Notes under the pieces: model-generated
Database searches by the model: none
What the model was told of the DNA's origin: nothing
Seen by the model: only the letters and a program-made list of their open reading frames with translations
Source: Lentibacillus lipolyticus
Lineage (GTDB): Bacteria > Bacillota > Bacilli > Bacillales > Amphibacillaceae
Direction: 5' to 3'
Assembly: GCA_004145795.1 (NCBI GenBank)
Contig: SEIO01000012.1
Coordinates: 1 to 64,000 of the forward strand
DNA: 64,000 nt
Translations under genes and position numbers: made by a program
Shown here: positions 1 through 7,214 of the stretch, piece after piece
How positions within the stretch are numbered: position 1 is the stretch's first letter
Layout of the letters: each line of letters opens with the position of its first letter

Positions 1-69
1 AAGTCCTCCTTCGGTACTAAATTCGAGGTCATGCATGACACTCTCTATCGTACCAAGGGGACTTTTTTT
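1..69 (+). terminator. Intrinsic terminator-like hairpin at window start
   Basis: The arm at 1-18 (AAGTCC, CCTT, GGTAC blocks) pairs with 50-63 (GTACC, AAGG, GGACT) with one or two bulges, and a run of seven T follows. It most likely ends a transcript, or a leader, that begins left of the window. Confidence 0.6.
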
Positions 70-290
70 ATGCATTTGTCATTTTCGCTGATTTCCCTTC
101 AAATTTTTTCATTACAGGAATGCTCCTTATAGGTGTTATAGGTAAAAAGATACAATTTATATTCTACTATAAACTGGCAGTTGACTTAAATTAAAACTTC
201 ATAATTTCTCTTTCGGTTAAAATTCTTTATAATAATAAGGGTAAATAGGAATATTCCTGTAATGAAGAAATTTTGGAGGGAAGTTTTATT

Positions 291-551
291 CTGGGGGATA
301 ATGAGAATAGTAAATCATCATAACCCAGGTTTGTATTACTAGAGAACGTTGACCGTTTATTTAAATCTCCTTCTGAGCAACGTGGAAGGGATTTTGCGGT
401 AATGTTAGCTAGCTTCAGGGATGCGGGGTATTCAGTTGAGCGGAGAGTGATAAACGCAGCTGATTACGGCTTTGCACAAAGAAGAAGGGTATTTATTATT
501 GCTTATAGGGGCGATACACAGTTTGCAGCTAGCATGGTGTCAACTTTTTAA
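291..551 (+). pseudogene. Remnant of a DNA (cytosine-5-)-methyltransferase gene
   Basis: The frame from 324 to the TAA at 549 reads PRFVLLENVDR, then LFKSPSEQRGRDFAVML, then RVINAADYGFAQRRRVFI. These are the ENV motif and the QRR segment typical of Dcm-type C5-methyltransferases. The same frame has a stop at 321, no start codon, and neither the N-terminal SAM-binding and PCQ parts nor the C-terminal target-recognition part. About 75 of a usual 330-plus residues remain. This is a dead fragment, presumably of an old restriction-modification or orphan methylase gene. What is seen: the motifs and the stops. What is inferred: loss by deletion. Confidence 0.75.
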
Positions 552-637
552 AAGACCATACTTGCTTTTCAGTTTTCCTATATTTAGCAAAGCAGTTATC
601 CATCATAAGCTTGGCTCTATGATGGATAACAGACTTG

Positions 638-1195
638 TTAAACAAAGGATGGTGTACGCTTAAAGACGCGATGGACCATTGGTTCGAAAAATTCGACCGG
701 CAAACATTCGTAGTTTGGATCAAAACAATTTTGATCATAATTCTCGCAGAAATAGATACAGTCTTCGTAGTAAGGAGAGTCTTTAAAATGGTCGCGTGCA
801 TGTTTTTCTTCTTCGGTTAAATGAGCCATATAGTATTGTTGGAAGGCACCGTGATGTTTGACAATCCAAGCAGCTTTCTCAGAAACGAATGGTTTAAGGA
901 TTGCGCCTACCATTTCTCCGTGCGTATAAGGAGCGAGTTCATCTCCAATATCGTGGAAAAGAGCAGCAACAATCATATCCTCGTCTTCACCATTTCTGTA
1001 GGCTCTGGTTGCTGATTGTAAGCAATGTTCATAACGGGTGATACGATAACCGCTAAAGCTTTCTTTTAGTCCATCTAACAGTTTCAGCAAGCGATCAGGC
1101 AGACCTTCATTAAAGCCTTCCTCGAGCTTATCCAGATATTCAAACTCTTCCTTTGTCCCATCTTCCATTCGGGTGAAATTAACAACTTTTTGCAT
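638..1195 (-). CDS. HD-domain protein, PhnZ/TmpB-like (putative diiron oxygenase or phosphohydrolase)
   Basis: This 185-residue protein has the metal-ligand set of an HD domain: H57 (in YEHCLQ), H81-D82 (LFHDIGDE), H92 (HGE), H114/H115 (KHH) and D154 (YDQN). This extended set, with the HxLQ and DQ..FDP segments, resembles small HD proteins related to PhnZ and TmpB, mixed-valent diiron oxygenases, more than simple phosphohydrolases; the assignment is by motif only. The start at 1195 is chosen because a strong AGGAGG lies 6-7 bases before it; an ATG 24 bases upstream has none. It lies 77 bp downstream of the aldolase gene on the same strand and is probably cotranscribed from the operator-controlled promoter near 2120. 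Substrate unknown. Confidence 0.75.
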   Translation of the reverse strand: MQKVVNFTRMEDGTKEEFEYLDKLEEGFNEGLPDRLLKLLDGLKESFSGYRITRYEHCLQSATRAYRNGEDEDMIVAALFHDIGDELAPYTHGEMVGAILKPFVSEKAAWIVKHHGAFQQYYMAHLTEEEKHARDHFKDSPYYEDCIYFCENYDQNCFDPNYECLPVEFFEPMVHRVFKRTPSFV

Positions 1196-1272
1196 TTTTA
1201 TGCCTCCTCGATTAATCATTAAAGTGATCTTTGTTCATTGAAACTTTATTCCTTTATTTGATTTAAGAATAA

Positions 1273-2061
1273 TCAGTTTAATAGGTCAGGTTGCTCATCA
1301 ACGATGCGTTCCCATAAAGGTTGGAAATTCTCCCATCCATCTTGTTCGCGTCCAACCTGTTCAGCTGTTAAAGCGGCATTTTCTTCATCAATTGGCTGAG
1401 CAATGCCTGCTGATTCCGCCAGCAGTTGGGCTTGGCAGGATCGTTCCATCGTGATGAACCAAAAAATAGCACTATCTACAGATTGTCCCACTGTTAAGTG
1501 ACCATGGTTTTTTAAAAACACGGCTTTGTTATTCCCCAAGGCGCGGGCAACGTTTTGACCCTCGTTTTCATCAAAAACAACGCCTGAAAATGTATCAAGC
1601 ACACTGTGATCACCGTAAAAAGCACAGGCATCTTGTGTGAGTGGATCAAGCAAACGCCCAGAGACGGACCATGTTTTCCCATATACCGAATGGGCATGGG
1701 CTGAAGCAATGACATCCGGACGGGCTTCATGGACGGCTGCATGAATTGCGTAGGCTGATTTATGAACGCTGTATTTGCCTTTAACAACCTGGCCGTCCCG
1801 ATTAACGAGGACCAAATCGGAAGCTTTGATCTTATGAAATGAAAGACCGTACGGATTCACCCACAGATGATCAGGGAATTCAGGATCCCGGTATGTAATG
1901 TGGCCGGCTGCACCCTCATTAAAGCCAAACCGGGCAAATAGGCGAAAGGCGGCTGCGATGCGCTGTTTTCCATGTTTCCGTTCAGCTTCGAAACTATCAA
2001 ACGAAGGAGTCTGCAAGTAATCAGAAATGCCTTTGCCGCCCGCTTTTTCTGTGGTATTCAA
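1273..2061 (-). CDS. Class II aldolase/adducin family protein
   Basis: A 262-residue protein of the zinc-dependent class II aldolase/adducin family (relatives: fuculose-phosphate aldolase, ribulose-phosphate 4-epimerase, HMP-type decarboxylases). The metal-site signature is visible as HAHS (about residue 121), NHGH (about 185) and the NEGAAGHIT segment (about 48). The start is TTG, preceded by AAAGGAGG at the right distance. Its promoter, reading leftward, has TTGACA and TATGAT 16 bp apart with the operator ATTGTCAACAAT over the -35 box, so the GntR regulator at 6122 may control it. It probably cleaves or decarboxylates an intermediate of the neighbouring catabolic pathway; substrate cannot be read from the sequence. 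Confidence 0.85.
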   Translation of the reverse strand: MNTTEKAGGKGISDYLQTPSFDSFEAERKHGKQRIAAAFRLFARFGFNEGAAGHITYRDPEFPDHLWVNPYGLSFHKIKASDLVLVNRDGQVVKGKYSVHKSAYAIHAAVHEARPDVIASAHAHSVYGKTWSVSGRLLDPLTQDACAFYGDHSVLDTFSGVVFDENEGQNVARALGNNKAVFLKNHGHLTVGQSVDSAIFWFITMERSCQAQLLAESAGIAQPIDEENAALTAEQVGREQDGWENFQPLWERIVDEQPDLLN

Positions 2062-2083
2062 AATATAACCTCCTTTGACAATG

Positions 2084-2128
2084 AAACTATGTAAATATCA
2101 TAACATCATAATATATATTGTCAACAAT
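2084..2128 (-). promoter_or_regulatory. Promoter and GntR-type operator of the aldolase-HD operon
   Basis: On the minus strand TTGACA is followed after 16 bases by TATGAT. The -35 box sits inside ATTGTTGACAAT (plus strand ATTGTCAACAAT, 2117-2128). The promoter is almost identical in layout to that at 17690-17721. The TTGT-N2-ACAA core fits the FadR-type TNGT-N(0-3)-ACNA operator pattern of GntR regulators. Confidence 0.65.
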
Positions 2129-2346
2129 CAATCAAATTTTCAATGTGATGGTTAACCTTTTAGCAACACTTTAAAACCTGGATAAAATTAAGTATGAAAA
2201 TGAGGTTATTGTGAACACCAAAATACCTGAATATTCATAGGGAGATGTCACTTAATTAAAACAGAAAAAATAAGCAATAAATAAATTATTATAAACCTTG
2301 AGGTAAAGCCCGAAGACAATGATTCAAGCCAACTCAAAAAAAGCAG

Positions 2347-2379
2347 GTTGTTGACAATAAGACAAACTGCCTTTAGTAT
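2347..2379 (+). promoter_or_regulatory. Promoter and GntR-type operator of the amidohydrolase-Rieske operon
   Basis: GTTGTTGACAAT at 2347-2358 overlaps a TTGACA -35 box (2351-2356). A 17-bp spacer and TAGTAT (2374-2379) follow, giving a near-consensus SigA promoter about 115 bp before the amidohydrolase gene. One base differs from the operator seen at the other sites. The remaining divergent region 2129-2346 is AT-rich and shows no gene. Confidence 0.65.
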
Positions 2380-2492
2380 AAAACCTGATTGTGCTTTTTG
2401 GACAAGCATGTTTACCAGGTAGAAAGGGTTTTATAGAATTCTAGATTAATAACCGTGGGATTACTAAATTTCAAAGAAAGAGAGATGATGAC

Positions 2493-3572
2493 ATGGCAAA
2501 AAAGAAAAAGCCCATTATTGATGTCGATATTCATGAAAGGGCTACATACTATGATCTTGTACCTTATCTTGATAACCCGTGGGCAAAATATATTACCGAT
2601 GCAGACTGGACACAGGAAAAGCATCTGCCTTATCCAATTATGGGCATAGATGGCCTTGACAGGGCTGATGCGAAATCTCCGGATGGACGTCCTGCAGGCA
2701 ATAGTCTTTCTTTTTTACAGGAACAACTACTGGATGGAGTCGGTCACGAATATGGCATTTTAACCAGTGCGATGGACCCATCACCTTCCTCTATGCATGG
2801 ATTTTATGGAATGGCAGAGGCATTAGCGCCTGCGCTTAACGACTATGAAATCGAAAATTGGCTGGATAAAGATGATCGTCTGTACGGCTCTGTCCATATT
2901 GCGGCACAGAATCCGCAGGCTGCAGTTCGTGAAATTGAACGTGTGGGCGACCATCCAAAAATGGTACAAATTCTGCTTCCGATTGATCGGACACCATGGG
3001 GTGATCCTTATTATCATCCGATTTTTGAAGCTGCTGAACGTCATAATTTGATGATTGCTATGCATCATAATGAACCACCATCCTACTATGGCAATTATCC
3101 GCGTTATTTTGTGGAATGGCATTCAGTTATGCCCAACACTCATATGGTTCAAATCTCAAGCATGATTTTTAATGGTGTATTTGAAAAATACCCCAATCTT
3201 AAATTAATGATGCTTGAGGCTGGATTCATTTATGCACCGGCATTGATGCGCAAAATGGATACTCAGTATAAATATCTGCGTCATGAAGTACCTTGGATTA
3301 CAGAAATGCCAAGTGAAACGATGAAGAAACACGTGAAGTTTTCTACCCAGCCGGTGGATGAGCTGTCCAAAGAAGAGTTTGAACAATTTGTTGAATTAAT
3401 GGGATCTGATGAGATGGTTTGTTTCTCAACTGACTATCCACATTGGGATTACGATTCACCGCACAATGCACTGCCGAAGTTGGACAAAGATCTGGAAGAT
3501 AAGGTTTTTGCCGAAAACGCCAGATCTTTCTATCCGAAATTACAAGCAGTAGGAGGGAAGGTTCCTCTATGA
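2493..3572 (+). CDS. Amidohydrolase family 2 protein (ACMSD-like)
   Basis: This 359-residue protein starts with the metal-binding strand IDVDIHE (H14), has a second histidine cluster MHHNE near residue 192 and a late catalytic-type aspartate in STDYPHWDYD (about residue 308). This order fits the amidohydrolase 2/ACMSD family, whose members are hydrolases or non-oxidative decarboxylases of aromatic and heterocyclic acids. First in an operon: its TGA overlaps the start of the following Rieske gene by 4 bp, implying translational coupling. The promoter carries the shared GntR-type operator. The actual substrate is unknown. D-x-H replaces the classical H-x-H, as in several decarboxylase members of the family. 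Confidence 0.8.
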   Translation: MAKKKKPIIDVDIHERATYYDLVPYLDNPWAKYITDADWTQEKHLPYPIMGIDGLDRADAKSPDGRPAGNSLSFLQEQLLDGVGHEYGILTSAMDPSPSSMHGFYGMAEALAPALNDYEIENWLDKDDRLYGSVHIAAQNPQAAVREIERVGDHPKMVQILLPIDRTPWGDPYYHPIFEAAERHNLMIAMHHNEPPSYYGNYPRYFVEWHSVMPNTHMVQISSMIFNGVFEKYPNLKLMMLEAGFIYAPALMRKMDTQYKYLRHEVPWITEMPSETMKKHVKFSTQPVDELSKEEFEQFVELMGSDEMVCFSTDYPHWDYDSPHNALPKLDKDLEDKVFAENARSFYPKLQAVGGKVPL

Positions 3573-3925
3573 AAACAGTCGTATGTAAACAAGAAGAACT
3601 TGAACCCGGCAACATGATAGAGGCTAAATTAGGACCTATTCCAATTGTCGTCTGTCGTACACTGGATGGCGAGTTTTATGCACTTGCTAATAAATGTCTG
3701 CATCAAGGCGCTACGTTGTCAAAAGGCATGATATGCGGGGCAGCTGCACCAACAGACACTCCCGGAGAATATGATTATATCAAAGAAGGCGAAATTCTGA
3801 GATGCCCGTGGCATGGCATCGAATATGATATAAAAAATGAAGGGCGTATGCTTGCAGACCCACAGCGTAAGCTTAAGAGTTTCAACGTTGATATTGAAGA
3901 AGGCAATGTTGTCGTTTCCCGCTAA
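3569..3925 (+). CDS. Rieske [2Fe-2S] ferredoxin-like protein
   Basis: A 118-residue single-domain Rieske protein. The two cluster-binding boxes are CLHQGATLSKG (C-x-H, about residue 47) and CPWHGIEYD (C-x2-H, about residue 83). There is an unusually long loop of over 30 residues between them, containing an extra Cys (MICGAAA). It overlaps the amidohydrolase stop codon (ATGA), so the two proteins should be made in step. It may carry electrons to an oxygenase or be a subunit of a larger Rieske enzyme; no terminal oxygenase with a mononuclear iron domain is encoded nearby. Confidence 0.85.
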   Translation: MKTVVCKQEELEPGNMIEAKLGPIPIVVCRTLDGEFYALANKCLHQGATLSKGMICGAAAPTDTPGEYDYIKEGEILRCPWHGIEYDIKNEGRMLADPQRKLKSFNVDIEEGNVVVSR

Positions 3926-4098
3926 ATCGATGGGTTGAGAAAAACGTGAACCCTGCTATTAAAATAAATATGAACTGTACCAATCTTATAATGAGGGAAT
4001 GGGAATGATGAAAAAAGTGCCTAAATCGTAAGGAATAAAATTGACTTCTTTTCTCGTCCTATTCCCTATTTCTTATTTCGTAAAAAGTTAGGAGGATA

Positions 4099-4455
4099 AT
4101 GATGCAGCATACCGATAGCTCAGACTCTATTTCAAAAAGTTCCTACATTTATGTTTGTTCGAGTTCAGAGCTTGAAGAAAATGATTTGACTGAATGTGAA
4201 ACAGAGACAAAGACGATTGTTGTTGGCCGGTCAGAAGGAAAGGTATATGCAGTTGATGGGATTTGCTCACACGAATACTCTGAATTGATTGACGGGGAGT
4301 TGGAGGATTCTTGTCTAATTTGTCCATTGCATTTCGCCTGTTTTGACATTCGTGATGGCTCTGTTTTGGAAGGGCCGGCAGAAGATCCTTTGCAAACCTA
4401 TGACGTTATCGAGAAGGACGGATCTATTTGGGTCAATGATGGAAAGGAGGAATAA
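4099..4455 (+). CDS. Rieske-type ferredoxin of an oxygenase electron-transfer chain
   Basis: A second small Rieske protein (118 residues) with boxes CSHEYSEL (about residue 57) and CPLHFACFD (about residue 75), spaced as in BphA3-like ferredoxins. AGGAGG at 4090-4095 lies 3 bases before the first ATG and 6 before the next (4102), so translation may begin at 4102, dropping one Met. The ferredoxin reductase gene starts one base after its stop. It should pass electrons from that reductase to a ring-hydroxylating or N-demethylating oxygenase. It shares only the Rieske motifs with the protein at 3569. Between the two genes (3926-4098) there is no coding sequence, possibly the site of a lost oxygenase gene (speculative). 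Confidence 0.88.
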   Translation: MMQHTDSSDSISKSSYIYVCSSSELEENDLTECETETKTIVVGRSEGKVYAVDGICSHEYSELIDGELEDSCLICPLHFACFDIRDGSVLEGPAEDPLQTYDVIEKDGSIWVNDGKEE

Positions 4456-4456
4456 G

Positions 4457-5686
4457 ATGTCAGATACGGGCACAATAGTTATTGTCGGAGCTGGTATTGC
4501 TGGTGTACATGCCGCTGAATCTTTACGGAAAGAGGGATATCAAGGCAGAATCGTCCTGTTGGATAGCGACAACCAAATGCCTTATGATCGCCCTCCTTTG
4601 TCAAAGGAATGGATGACCGGTGTGAAAGATGACGATAATATTTTATTAAGAGACCCCAGCCGCTATGAAAGCTTGGATATAGATTTGAAACTCGGGGTCG
4701 AGGTAAAAGATATAGATCCTGTACATAAAATTTTATATACAAAAGACGGCTCCTCCTATCAATGGGATAAACTCATGCTTGCGACTGGTTCGCAATTACG
4801 TACATTATCTATTGATGGAGATGACCTTGAAGGTATTTTTTATCTGCGGAAAATGGCAGATGCTAAAGCCATTAAACAATATGTACAACATGTACAGGAA
4901 GTCGTCATTATCGGAGCTGGTTTTATCGGGGCCGAAATGGCATCTTCTTTAAAACAATTAGGTATTGACGTGACAATTGTTGAAAGATCGTCTTATCCGA
5001 TGGAGAATATTGTAGGCAGACAGATATCACAATATTTCCTTGATTTACATCGAAGGAATGGCGTCAACGTGATTACAAACGATTCCGTCGTTCAATTTAA
5101 TGGTGAAACAACAGTCGAAGAAGCAGTGACAGCAGGGGGACAGCGAATTCCCTGCCAGGCAGTCATGCTAAGTGTAGGTGTAGTACCGAATACAGTGGTG
5201 TCACATCCGCAATTACAGACTAATGACGGTTATGTTGTCAACGAGTATGGGGAAACATCTATCTCTGACGTTTATGCAGCTGGCGATTGTACGTCATGGC
5301 CGTATCAAGGTGTTCCGGTGCATATTGAACACTGGGACCATGCTGTAAATCATGCTAAAAAAGTCTCTCAGAATATGATTAATCCGCAGTCGTCGCCTTA
5401 TGCGTATATACCATACTTTTGGTCTGAGCAATATAATAATCGTTTTCAGTATTTCGGACATGCCAAGACATGGTCCAAAACGATTTTACGGGCATCAACT
5501 GATACAAATATGTTTACTTATTTCTATCTTGATGATCAAAATGTCCCAAAAGCAGCATTTATTTCTAACCAACCCAAAAATGCCTTGCCCATAAGGCGGA
5601 TGATTAAACAAGAAAACCCTGTAAATCCTGAGGATCTGGCGGATGAAAATATATCATTAAAAAAAGTGCAACGCGTTTTAACGTAA
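4457..5686 (+). CDS. FAD-dependent NAD(P)H ferredoxin reductase (BphA4/ThcD-like)
   Basis: The 409-residue protein has an N-terminal FAD-binding GAGIAG (about residue 11), a central NAD(P)-binding GAGFIGAE (about residue 155), the second FAD motif VYAAGDC (about residue 275) and a C-terminal reductase domain, the normal layout and length for the flavoprotein reductases of three-component Rieske oxygenases. The start at 4457 follows AAGGAGG and lies 1 bp after the Rieske ferredoxin stop; an upstream in-frame extension overlaps that gene and is rejected. It should oxidise NAD(P)H and reduce the Rieske ferredoxin encoded just upstream. Confidence 0.88.
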   Translation: MSDTGTIVIVGAGIAGVHAAESLRKEGYQGRIVLLDSDNQMPYDRPPLSKEWMTGVKDDDNILLRDPSRYESLDIDLKLGVEVKDIDPVHKILYTKDGSSYQWDKLMLATGSQLRTLSIDGDDLEGIFYLRKMADAKAIKQYVQHVQEVVIIGAGFIGAEMASSLKQLGIDVTIVERSSYPMENIVGRQISQYFLDLHRRNGVNVITNDSVVQFNGETTVEEAVTAGGQRIPCQAVMLSVGVVPNTVVSHPQLQTNDGYVVNEYGETSISDVYAAGDCTSWPYQGVPVHIEHWDHAVNHAKKVSQNMINPQSSPYAYIPYFWSEQYNNRFQYFGHAKTWSKTILRASTDTNMFTYFYLDDQNVPKAAFISNQPKNALPIRRMIKQENPVNPEDLADENISLKKVQRVLT

Positions 5687-6040
5687 CTATACGAAATTCA
5701 TGTAACATTTTCGCTCCCTCTTAATACCGAAACGCTTTTCAAAGCAGATGCCCAAAACCACATCTCAGCTGTTTGTCTTTGCTTTTCTTCGTGACTCGCT
5801 GGCCGGCTTGAGGAATACGGCCAGCGGGAACACAGAAGATATCGCTAACCATTCGGCTGCCCGCTCGTGGTTTGGAACTTGAACTATTGGGTGTGCGAAC
5901 CTGGTACACAATCTGCGATGCTTATATAAATCCGGGATTTGCCCCTCCAACATGGACAAACAACTTTCAAGAAAAATCCCTAGAATTAACATTCTTCATC
6001 ACCATTTAAAATGGTCTGCTGGCAAGTAATTTGGAATCGT
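5687..6040. other. Intergenic region without recognisable gene
   Basis: No convincing coding sequence or terminator with a T-run was found. A leftward 75-codon frame at 5765-5992 has no ribosome binding site and no family resemblance. In the rightward direction several short frames with stops (about 5820-5990) could be old gene debris, but no family is recognisable. Confidence 0.4.
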
Positions 6041-6051
6041 AAAGTTTATGT

Positions 6052-6081
6052 ATTGTCAACAATCGTATAGAACATTATAAT
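6052..6081 (+). promoter_or_regulatory. Promoter and autoregulatory operator of the gntR gene
   Basis: ATTGTCAACAAT at 6052-6063 covers the -35 element TTGTCA (6053-6058). A 17-bp spacer and a perfect TATAAT (6076-6081) follow. The regulator gene begins 40 bp downstream, so the site would give negative autoregulation. Confidence 0.7.
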
Positions 6082-6121
6082 AGATAGAACTTGAATGTGA
6101 TGAAGGAAAGGAAGACTCTCT

Positions 6122-6763
6122 ATGAATCATAACGTAAGAAGAGGCTCATTGAAACACCAAATTGCGGATGAGATTCGGCGTTCGATTTTTCGTGGTGAAC
6201 TAATGCCCAATGATAAAGTCACAGAGAAACAACTATCTGCGTATTTTGACGTAAGCCGAGGCCCAGTTCGTGAAGCTATGCAACTGTTGGTGATGGAAGG
6301 GTTATTGGTGTCGACCACTTATAAGGAAACTAAAGTGGCAAGTATCACTACTGAAGAAGTTACCGAATTGCTCGTGCCAATCCGGATCAATATTGAAACG
6401 TTTGCCCTTAAGCATGCTTATCCGTCATGGGATGAACAAAACTTTAAGGCTTTTGAAAAAATACTAGAACAGATGGAGCGTGCTGAGGTATTCAATGATA
6501 CACAGCTTTTTAGTGAATTGGATCAACGTTTCCATGAGTTGATTATTCGCTCATCGAATATGGTAAACGTAGAGAATTTCTGGGATGGTGTGTTGAGCCG
6601 CATACGGCTGTTGTTCGTCTATCAAAATAATCTATCTATGAATTTGCAGAATTTCGTGGAAAGTCATCGTGTGCTGTTAGATGTATTTAAATCAGGGGAT
6701 CTGGATGAATCAGTCCAAAAACTTCAGGAACATATTGTCAAGGCGAATACACCAGTAACCTAA
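6122..6763 (+). CDS. GntR-family transcriptional regulator, FCD (FadR/VanR) subfamily
   Basis: A 213-residue protein with an N-terminal winged helix-turn-helix (about residues 8-75; the GntR pattern PNDKVTEKQLSAYFDVSRGPVREAMQ is split here as PNDKVTEKQL then DVSRGPVREAM) and an all-helical C-terminal FCD domain with metal- or ligand-binding histidines near residues 138 and 182. FCD regulators usually sense small carboxylates. Its own promoter and at least four others in this window carry ATTGT(CA/TG)ACAAT, so it is the natural candidate to bind this site. The ligand is unknown; a pathway intermediate is likely. Confidence 0.88.
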   Translation: MNHNVRRGSLKHQIADEIRRSIFRGELMPNDKVTEKQLSAYFDVSRGPVREAMQLLVMEGLLVSTTYKETKVASITTEEVTELLVPIRINIETFALKHAYPSWDEQNFKAFEKILEQMERAEVFNDTQLFSELDQRFHELIIRSSNMVNVENFWDGVLSRIRLLFVYQNNLSMNLQNFVESHRVLLDVFKSGDLDESVQKLQEHIVKANTPVT

Positions 6764-6862
6764 CGCCGCCCAACAGTCTTGCCCGTAATGCAAAGCAACC
6801 GGAGGAAATATCGAGCGTGACGCTGGAGACAGAAAAAGCAGACTAACCAAAATGATACATCA

Positions 6863-6898
6863 AGAGGGACAAGACCATAGCTGGCTTTGTCTCTTTTA
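6863..6898 (+). terminator. Terminator after gntR
   Basis: AAGAGGGACAAG and ACCA pair with TGG, TTTGTCTCTT across a short loop, and the 3' arm runs into CTTTTAAT. It is probably bidirectional and weak in T-content. Confidence 0.55.
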
Positions 6899-6920
6899 AT
6901 CTGAATACACTAGAAATATG

Positions 6921-6968
6921 ATAATTCCCTAGCGTTCACTGCAACTCACAGAAGGGAATTATTTTTTA
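6921..6968 (+). terminator. Second intrinsic terminator after gntR
   Basis: A perfect 10-bp stem (ATAATTCCCT with AGGGAATTAT) closes a 22-base loop and is followed by TTTTTTATT. The rest of 6764-7214 holds no gene. Confidence 0.65.
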
Positions 6969-7112
6969 TTGTGGTCAGACATAACCAAAGTTGCTGGAGG
7001 ACTGTTATTTCGTTGTAAAAAACACACGTGATTGTCTTGCTGATGAATGCGATGGTAATCTTGAATGATGAAATAAACATTAAAAAGGCTTTGGGTTAAG
7101 TTTGAAAAAACA

Positions 7113-7144
7113 GGGGAATCCTTTAGTATAAGGGATATCCCCTC
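7113..7144 (+). promoter_or_regulatory. Inverted repeat over a possible promoter of the UvrA-like gene
   Basis: AGGGGAATCC and GGGATATCCCCT form an imperfect hairpin around TTTAGTATAA, a possible -10 element, about 70 bp before the UvrA-like gene. It could be an operator or a leader hairpin; there is no T-run after it. Confidence 0.3.
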
Positions 7145-7214
7145 ATTTATTTATAAGTGATGGATTGATGGAATCTAACTAATCTTACTAGATAAATTTA
7201 GAAAGGTTGATATA

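Noticed and set aside
5765-5992. 75-codon leftward frame after the ferredoxin reductase
   Set aside because: No ribosome site, no recognisable family; listed only as an intergenic region.
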